This document shows positions 57,906-64,000 of a DNA stretch of 64,000 bases, in pieces; positions within the stretch are counted from its first letter, which is position 1; each line of letters starts with the position of its first letter. Source of the stretch: Hydrangea macrophylla. Taxonomy: Eukaryota; Streptophyta; Magnoliopsida; Cornales; Hydrangeaceae. The notes beneath the pieces were generated by a model. That model was not told where the DNA came from and searched no databases. It worked only from the letters and a program-made list of their open reading frames with translations. Position numbers and translations under genes: made by a program. The stretch is taken from assembly GCA_033977485.1 (NCBI GenBank), contig CM066989.1, positions 31,969,095 through 32,033,094 on the forward strand. Direction: 5' to 3'.

Positions 57906-59128
57906 CAAGATTGGCCAGATGCTATATCAGGGCAAGTTTGGAAATCAGTTTGATGTCACTTGCCACTGTCTGAGTGCTTGAGGAAGCTGCCTCGGGGCTT
58001 CTGAGCCTGGTGAGTCCTCGGGAACTGGCTGAGAGTTGAGACCCTGCCTAGCTCGGGAACTGTAGGTGCTCGGGAACTGACCGGGAGTTGAGACCCGGCC
58101 TAATTCGGAGTCTGTGAGTGCTCGGGAAGTGACCGAGAGTTGAGACTCGGCCTACTTCGGAGTCTTTTTTTTTGCTTGAGTTAGCTCCCAGGATGGTTAT
58201 CTTCTGCCCGTAAACCTTCGTCAAGGCTGTGGGTAGAAAGATTTTACCATGTTGGAAAAGCCGACCTAAAGCGTACTGCTCTAGGGTCCTTTTTTATGTT
58301 AGCTCCCCAGGATGGTTGTCTTCCGCCCAGTTAGCCTTCGTCAAGACTGTTGGGAGAAGAGCTTGACCATGTTGGTGGAGCCGACCTAAATCACGGTGCT
58401 TTAGGGTCCTTTTGCTCCTCTATCGTCGGCCAACCTAAGAGATTTTAGTCACCTCTATCGTCGGTCTGGACCTAAGTGGAGTTAATGTCTCTGAGTACTG
58501 TAGGTGCTCGGGTTGTCCAAGATTTTGACTTAGTTATCCGCGAGGCCTGTAAATACCCGGTGTGATTACCTGTTTAGTTCACTACGCCATCTTGCCCCCC
58601 AAGCTTTCGCTAAGACGAGGGTCTTAAAGAGGCTATGATCTGTAGGTAACCGACCTGGAACATGGTGGTTGCAGGGTCTTTTGAAGCTTGCCATCGTTGG
58701 CCACCTAGGGGGTTTGCCCCCATCGTCGGTTGGACCTAAGCGAAGCCGGTGCCTCGGTCGTGACCCCGAGGTCTTTGGTGCCTGGGTTCGGAGCCCGAGG
58801 TCTTTTTGGTGCCTGAGTTCGGAGCTCGAGGTCTTTTGAGTGCCTGAGTTCGGAGCTCGAGGTCTTTTGAGTGCCTGGGTTCGGAGCCCGAGGTCTTTTG
58901 AGATGCCTCGGGGTTAGGCCCGAGGTCTTTGCATGCCTCGGGGTTAGGCCCGAGGACTTCGTAGATGCCTCGGGGTCATGCCCGAGGACTTTGTAGATGC
59001 CTCGGGGTCATGCCCGAGGACTTTGTATGAACTCTGACAATCGGTGGAGCCTTACGCGGTGATTAGGCAAGTACCACTGTAGTCGGGCTCATCTAGACCG
59101 ATGGAGACAGGAGGTCGGATCAGGATCG
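57906..59128 (-). repeat. repeat-rich 3' non-coding region of the gag-only element
   Basis: About 1.2 kb after gag, built from tandem repeats. Two copies of a unit of about 118 bp sit at 58186-58303 and 58304-58420 (TTAGCTCCC...AGGATGGTT, CCTTCGTCAAG). Two to three units of about 58 bp lie at 58015-58165 (CTCGGGAACTGACCGGGAG). About eight units of 28-36 bp occupy 58760-59030 (GCCTCGGGGT... GCCCGAGGTCTTT). No open frame corresponds to pol. It occupies the place pol would hold. Confidence 0.8.
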
Positions 59129-60610
59129 TCAGGCTCCAGATTTTTCTGTGCTGGAGGCAAAGCCGGAACTGCTTGATCCTGACCGATGCGAACTGGAGGT
59201 AGGGTCGGGACTGTCGAACCATGCCTGTTGTGAGTTGGAGATCCGGTCGGGGCTGCCTGACCCGGACTGCTGTGAACCGGTAGTCGGGTCAAGACTGTCG
59301 AACCATGCTTGTTGTGAGCTGGAGGTCTGGTCGGGGCTGTCTGACCCGGACTGTTGTGAACCGGTGGTCGGGTCGGGATTGCCGGACTCAGACCGCTGTG
59401 AACTGTAAGAACTCCCGGGCTGATCTCGCTTTCGCTTACTTCTGGAGGACTCGTTGCTTTCTTGCCCGGTGTATTTGGTCTTCAGAAGCTCTTCAGTGTC
59501 AATATAGTTTCCAACCCTCTCAGAGAGCTCAACCAAAGTTTCCGGTCGGTTTCTGTGGAACGACGCGGCACACTTGGTGTGTTGAACTCCCGAGCAGAAG
59601 GCTATGATGGCGATTGTCTCGTTCAAATTGTGGATTTGAAGCTTCTGTTGGTTGAACCGGTCGGTGAACTCCTTGAGGGACTCATTACTCTGTTGTCTGA
59701 CTGTCAGTAGTTGCATGTCTGGCTTCGGCCGCTCATGCATACCGGCGAACTGGTTGATGAAATGCTTGCTGAATTGTTTAAAGCTGTAGACCGATCGGGG
59801 CTCCAAGGAGTAGAACCACTGCATGGCCGGGCCTTTCAAAGTGCTAGGGAAGGCTAGGCAGTGTAATTCATCGGAGTTGGTGGCTAGGGCCATCTGAACC
59901 TTGTAGGTCCGGACGTGGTCGACCGGGCTTCCCGAGCCGTTGTATGAATCTAGCCGAGGCCGCTTGAATTTGCGCGGGATGGAGAACCTCGTGATCTGGC
60001 TGGAGAACGGTGACTCAGTCTCGGTATTGACTTGATTCGGAACATAGTTTTGACCAAGCTTTTTGGCCACTCCGTCGATCTGCTTCTGTAAGTCCTTGAT
60101 TCGAGCTTCCACTCCTTCCCGACCGGTATCTGAGGAACTGGTCGGGTTGGTGGAAGAGGCTTCTTCTTCATGGCGGGGTGCTGTCCTCTGGGATCGGGCT
60201 CGGCTATAACCCCGGGTAACCGTTCGCTTAGGGACGACTCGGCTCTTGACCGAGTGACCCAAGACTGATTCCCGGGCCATATGCTCCTGCCTTTCCCCTC
60301 GGGCAGCAGGCCCACTGCTGACGTCTTTGACATCCTCAACACGGGACGGGTTGGCTCGGGCCCGTTGTCTGGTCAAGATCGGTTCTCGACCGTACGCAAC
60401 GTTCCCGGGTCGTTTCCCGGCCATTGGAGGATTGCTTTGCTGGGCTAGCAGTGCTTCGATCTGTTGCTGGATTTGACGCTGGCCCTCCAAGAGTTGTGTG
60501 AGGGTTGCGGTGATTTGCTCAGATGTCAGGATTGCTGCAGTCGACGCCGGGGCCGAAGGAACATCCCGGTCAGACTGCTGCGCAGCCTTCTTTCCCTTCT
60601 TTGGTGGCAT
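59129..60610 (-). CDS. gag capsid protein of the gag-only element (493 aa), intact
   Basis: The ATG at 60610 is the first after the primer site (about 42 bp away). Residues 1-12 are basic (MPPKKGKKAAQQ). Residues 30-58 look like a coiled coil (LTQLLEGQRQIQQQIEALLA), and a second heptad-like stretch is at 168-188. Residues 220-345 form a Retrotrans_gag-type capsid domain: SPVDHVRTYKVQMAL, FPSTLKGPAMQWFYSL, FSKHFINQFAG, ESLKEFTDRFNQQKL. The motifs resemble Tat-branch gags. There is no CCHC knuckle; instead residues 409-480 are serine/glutamine-rich repeats (TGSQQSGSGSPD, SQQAWFDS). The protein should assemble particles around element RNA. The open frame is undamaged, unlike every other gag in the window. 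Confidence 0.92.
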   Translation of the reverse strand: MPPKKGKKAAQQSDRDVPSAPASTAAILTSEQITATLTQLLEGQRQIQQQIEALLAQQSNPPMAGKRPGNVAYGREPILTRQRARANPSRVEDVKDVSSGPAARGERQEHMARESVLGHSVKSRVVPKRTVTRGYSRARSQRTAPRHEEEASSTNPTSSSDTGREGVEARIKDLQKQIDGVAKKLGQNYVPNQVNTETESPFSSQITRFSIPRKFKRPRLDSYNGSGSPVDHVRTYKVQMALATNSDELHCLAFPSTLKGPAMQWFYSLEPRSVYSFKQFSKHFINQFAGMHERPKPDMQLLTVRQQSNESLKEFTDRFNQQKLQIHNLNETIAIIAFCSGVQHTKCAASFHRNRPETLVELSERVGNYIDTEELLKTKYTGQESNESSRSKRKRDQPGSSYSSQRSESGNPDPTTGSQQSGSDSPDQTSSSQQAWFDSLDPTTGSQQSGSGSPDRISNSQQAWFDSPDPTSSSHRSGSSSSGFASSTEKSGA

Positions 60611-60651
60611 ATTGATCAGTCAAGAATTTGTTGATGAGAAGAATTGTCGTT

Positions 60652-60668
60652 TCCCACAGACGGCGCCA
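60652..60668 (-). other. primer-binding site of the gag-only element
   Basis: On the minus strand TGGCGCCGTCTGTGGGA lies three bases from the 5' LTR. It differs from the initiator-Met-type site of the other elements here and resembles sites used in Tat/Athila-type gypsy elements. I cannot assign the tRNA with certainty. Confidence 0.75.
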
Positions 60669-60671
60669 AAC

Positions 60672-61173
60672 TGATGATGCCAAAAATTGGTAAGAGTAAA
60701 GTAAAGCAATTTAGGAGAGAGAGAGAGAGAGAGAGTGAGAGACTATTTTTTGTATGTGGTTCGGCCCTGTTAATGAAGGTACCTACGTCCACGGGTGTGT
60801 CTGAGCACGTTCACTAGCAGATCACCGGCGGGCCTGGTGAGCCAACAAAGAGAGGCGACACTACCAGTAATACCGGCCGGGTGTATGCATATAATGGTGA
60901 ATATTGTAGAGGTGCTGTGTAGACTAAAGAGTTGGCCGTCCCCTTCATGAGGGGTGAGAGGTCTCTTTTATAGATGTAAGAGACCTACTCATACATGGAT
61001 AAGGAAATATAATCCTATTGATATAGATTGACACCAATCAAGTAAGTTTCCTAATTGTATTAGGATTGATTGACATTAATTGAGGGGGTTTCCTAATTGG
61101 ATTAGGAAATAGATGCACTTTCCATTAGTCTTCTAGCTTGAGTAGGAAACTGCCCATAATTTTGGGTGTATCA
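60672..61173 (-). repeat. 5' LTR of the gag-only element (502 bp)
   Basis: TGATGATGCC ... GGGTGTATCA, with a GA run (about 60715-60738) 12 bp longer than in the partner LTR. Followed by the ATAAG target copy. Confidence 0.95.
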
Positions 61174-61600
61174 ATAAGTATTTAAACTGTATTTTCAAAG
61201 TCAAAATTGCATTTTTATAAAAACCGAAAAATTAATTTCTACGCAAAAGTTATTTTTCTATATTTTTATCTCGAACGGAAACACCGCGAAAATACTAGTT
61301 AACAAACGAAAACTGACCGCGCCGTGGCAGACTCCCACGAATCAGGGAATTTGCCATTAGATTACTATTTGTACTTGCAATCTCATAAATGAATCTAATC
61401 ATCACCTTAGGCCATGTTGGGAATGTAAAATGTATGTGTCTTAATTTTAGCCCAAAAGCTAGTTTCCCAAACACTAAATTGGCCCCTAACAACTCTAGCA
61501 ACTCCTACAAACTAAAATTCCAGCTTATTACGTAATGTATATATGTACAATCTGAATGTGTGAGATGTGACTTTATGTATAATTGTATGTATATATATAG

Positions 61601-61621
61601 TTTATTATTATTATTATTATT
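61601..61621. repeat. (TTA)n microsatellite
   Basis: Seven TTA units within the family F LTR. Confidence 0.9.
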
Positions 61622-62577
61622 GTATTGTGAGGGGGAAGGCTCTTGGAGCCCAAGCAAGAGAATTGAGTTTATATAAACTCTCACACAACTGACAATTCGG
61701 GGCACTACACACAATTTGAGAGAAAAGGAGAAAACACAGAGAGTTATACACAGTGAGAGAAAAGCTTGAAACCCCATAGCCAAGCTTACTTGGATTCTTA
61801 ATATTTGGTTTTTCTGCTCAACACATACAACTACGAATTAAGTGAGTATTCTTAACTCACTTATAATGTATTTCATGTGTCAATTTCTGCTTATATCACT
61901 TGAACTGAGAATCACCATTGATGAACTTGTTTTTGAAAATTTAAGCTTGAAAAAAATTATGAAACCAAAATCTGTTTTGTATGATAATTATGAAAGGTTT
62001 TAGTTTCTAAAATAAATTACAGTGAGTATTACTAATTCACTCTTGATGTAATCCATGCCCAATTTCTGTTTATATAATGTAGATTAAAACCTGCATGATG
62101 TACTGTTAGGAAATCCAGCTCACACAATATTTGTTTCCAGTTGTGCATGTTCCTAGTAACTATCACTGTTGTATCTTTGCTTAATGTTTTTTTTTTGGAA
62201 GGTGTATTATCAAGCTTTCTTTATTTCATCAATGTCAAAAGCTGCGATGTTAATTAATTACTACTAGATTGCTATACAAAGATTAGCAGCCAAAAAAAAA
62301 GAAGAAAGAAAAAAAAAACTGCTAGTTGTGAAAACATTTAAAATTAATTCCTCATTTGTACTTAAAAGTAATTTGTGGTTTCCACGTTGGATCTTATTTT
62401 TTTACACATCTCAAAACCTCATAAAAGCAATACCAAGTATCAACTTTGATGCTGTTTGTTCTCATTCCATGAGACCTCTTGAAAGTTAATCCCAGTTATA
62501 TCTGAAATAAAAGTTGGGTTATATGCTATTTGGCTTGCGCCCTTGCTCGAGAGCGAAGTTTTTGACATAAAGGTTTA

Positions 62578-62604
62578 AATAATAATAATAATAATAATAA
62601 TAAT
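62578..62604. repeat. (AAT)n microsatellite
   Basis: About nine AAT units within the family F LTR. Confidence 0.92.
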
Positions 62605-62999
62605 TTTGATTACAATAAATAAATGAATAAAAATAAAAAATATATATTTTTTGGAAAATCTTGGACAAAGGCCCGCACCCGCGGCCCGCGCGAGCGAGCC
62701 CTTGCACGAGCGACCCGCTCGCGCGACTGGGCATTTTTCCAGTTCTATCTATTTTTGTATAAGGAACTGTTTGGAAGAAGGTTTAAAGGTTTTTAAGGCA
62801 CTGTTTAGGAAATGTGTTATGTCAGAATCTGTTTTTAAAATATTAAGTTAAAAAGACTCGAATTCGCATACGCTCGGTTGTTGTTACTTTCCAGTAATTA
62901 TGTATCGTCGCATGAGTCATGTGACATACATGTTTTAGTCGAGTTGACATGCATGCGTGAGATGGTGAGTTGAGAAGAGTCGAGGGAATGTGTTATGTG

Positions 63000-63290
63000 A
63001 GTTGCGACCCTAATTATCCCAGGTCGATTATGATACGGCAGGTTAATTGGGAAGGATTGAGCCCAGGTTGACTCGGATACGGTAGACCAATCAGCGATGT
63101 GTTATAGCCTTAAATATCCCAAGTCGATTCGGATACGGCAGGTTAATTAAGAAGGACTGAGCCTAGGTCAATTCAGATGCGGAGGCCAGTTCAATCGTGT
63201 CCAGGCCGATTCAGATACGGTAGACCAATCAAGTTATTATAACCTTGAATGTCTAGGTACGCCCAGGCCGATTCGGATACGGTAGGCATA
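63000..63290. repeat. degenerate tandem array in the family F LTR
   Basis: Four to six irregular units built on CCCAGGTCGATTCGGATACGG and GGTTAATTGGGAAGGA. It occupies the same relative place in the LTR as the 53-bp array at 36010-36480 but has different sequence. Confidence 0.72.
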
Positions 63291-63956
63291 TCGACAGACA
63301 TTCTAAACCTAACGGTCGTGGGCCGGTGGTTCAGGGGAACCATTGTGTTGGGTCTTGTGGTCGAGGTAAAAGAGTCAGTGAGATGAGTGGGCTGCATTGT
63401 TTCATGCACGGTCACATGTCATATTATTTGAATATCGTTATGTTGATCTTCTATTTCTGTTTAAATGCGTTTCTAACATGTTGAATAATAAATATGGGAA
63501 TAAAAAATGGTAAGGAAGCATGTTTTACATTACAAGCACATGTTTTTAATTCTCACCAGCTTCTTAAAGCTGACGACGTTGATGCGCCCTGGACATTCGT
63601 GTCTAGGTTTTTCAGGTTATGATCAGGCAAGACAGTATGACTATGCTAATTGAGAACATCTACCTGTGAAGAGAAAATTGGATATTACTGCTTATTTACT
63701 TAACTGAACTTGTAATAAGGATTGATGTAATAGATATTAATATTATTGCAAGGCGGGTTGTGCCTTAAGATTACTACGTGCTGTAATAATTATTATGATT
63801 GTAAAATTTTATAATTCTTGATTGCTCTTACTCTAATTTAAATTATTATATTGTTTGACATTTGGGACGAAATCGATCCTTCAAAACTGTCGAGACCTAT
63901 GGGTCCATAAAGGAAATTAAATACTTTCCCTATTTATGCTACGTCGGGGCGTGACA

Positions 63957-64000
63957 GGATTTAGTGGTGTCAGAGCCAGGTTATTATCAGAACAGTTTAG
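63957..64000 (+). mobile_element. start of the family F gypsy internal region with primer site
   Basis: After the LTR end TGACA comes GGATTTAG and TGGTGTCAGAGCC (63965-63977), one base off the usual TGGTATCAGAGC. The element continues beyond the window. Confidence 0.75.

Larger units (their letters stand above)
57401..61173 (-). mobile_element. gag-only LTR retrotransposon (TR-GAG-like), complete and young
   Basis: A complete minus-strand element of 3,773 bp: 5' LTR 60672-61173, primer site, one intact gag (60610-59129), a repeat-rich 3' region, polypurine tract, 3' LTR 57401-57890. It is flanked by ATAAG duplications. The LTRs differ by one substitution and a 12-bp difference in a GA run. 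No protease, RT, RNase H or integrase is encoded. This matches the layout called TR-GAG in plants: non-autonomous elements keeping gag alone. Mobilisation would need a partner's enzymes. Confidence 0.92.
57179..63956 (+). repeat. family F LTR (about 3.0 kb), split by the gag-only element
   Basis: Starts TGTAATAACCCG at 57179 and continues on the far side of 57401-61178, ending TCGGGGCGTGACA at 63956. Removing the insert and one target copy leaves about 3,000 bp. A TATA-like TTATATAAAC lies near 61668. A GC-rich palindromic block is at 62670-62730 and a degenerate array at 63000-63290. A primer site follows at 63965. A related LTR is at 35371-37264. Confidence 0.8.

Noticed and set aside
59148..59710. 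Three plus-strand open frames of 82-100 codons, cysteine-rich in part
   Set aside because: They are antisense to the intact gag of the gag-only element and its repeats.

Overview
This is repeat-rich nuclear DNA from a flowering plant, probably a eudicot; I cannot name the species. The evidence is nested Ty1/copia and Ty3/gypsy LTR retrotransposons with plant-type initiator-Met-tRNA primer sites (TGGTATCAGAGC), a Tat/Ogre-like element, MITEs, a Helitron, a TRIM, and one intron-containing relic of a cellular gene. I found no intact cellular gene. The only long uninterrupted coding sequence with clear biology is the gag of a small, gag-only retrotransposon at 57.4-61.2 kb.

Layout. 1-4877: 3' part of a copia element (copia-1) with its 3' LTR. 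4878-9290: relatively unique DNA with a decayed ERD2-like (KDEL-receptor-family) gene copy at 5247-5937 and small MITEs. 9291-9985: relic LTR of the gag-only family. About 9985-12725: minus-strand gypsy (gypsy A) gag start, primer site and LTR. 12726-21044: minus-strand copia element (copia-2) with two truncated LTRs. 21045-28675: decayed gypsy (gypsy B) with two LTRs. 28676-33978: another gypsy (gypsy D), interrupted by a 2.7 kb solo LTR with a perfect 5-bp target duplication and ending in a copia-1-family LTR (33979-35370). 35371-37264: LTR remnant (family F). 38328-39325: non-autonomous Helitron. 39423-39991: TRIM. 42156-43350: B-like LTR, into which gypsy C (43351-50087) inserted; gypsy C is young and nearly complete. 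50088-56244: 3' end of a Tat/Ogre-like element with two tandem arrays and a 3.6 kb LTR. 56245-56854: fragment of a gypsy A-type LTR. 57179-63956: a roughly 3 kb family F LTR, split by the gag-only element (57401-61173), followed by the start of its internal region.

Functional reading. Every pol gene here is broken by stops, frameshifts or active-site changes. The gag-only element has an intact 493-codon gag, near-identical LTRs and a perfect target duplication, so it most likely moved recently with enzymes supplied by another element. A theme crossing unrelated families is that their LTRs carry a cluster of a short, family-specific palindromic motif, in several cases directly upstream of the LTR TATA box. 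The second theme is hairpin-like paired change inside the 82-bp tandem array of the Tat/Ogre-like element.
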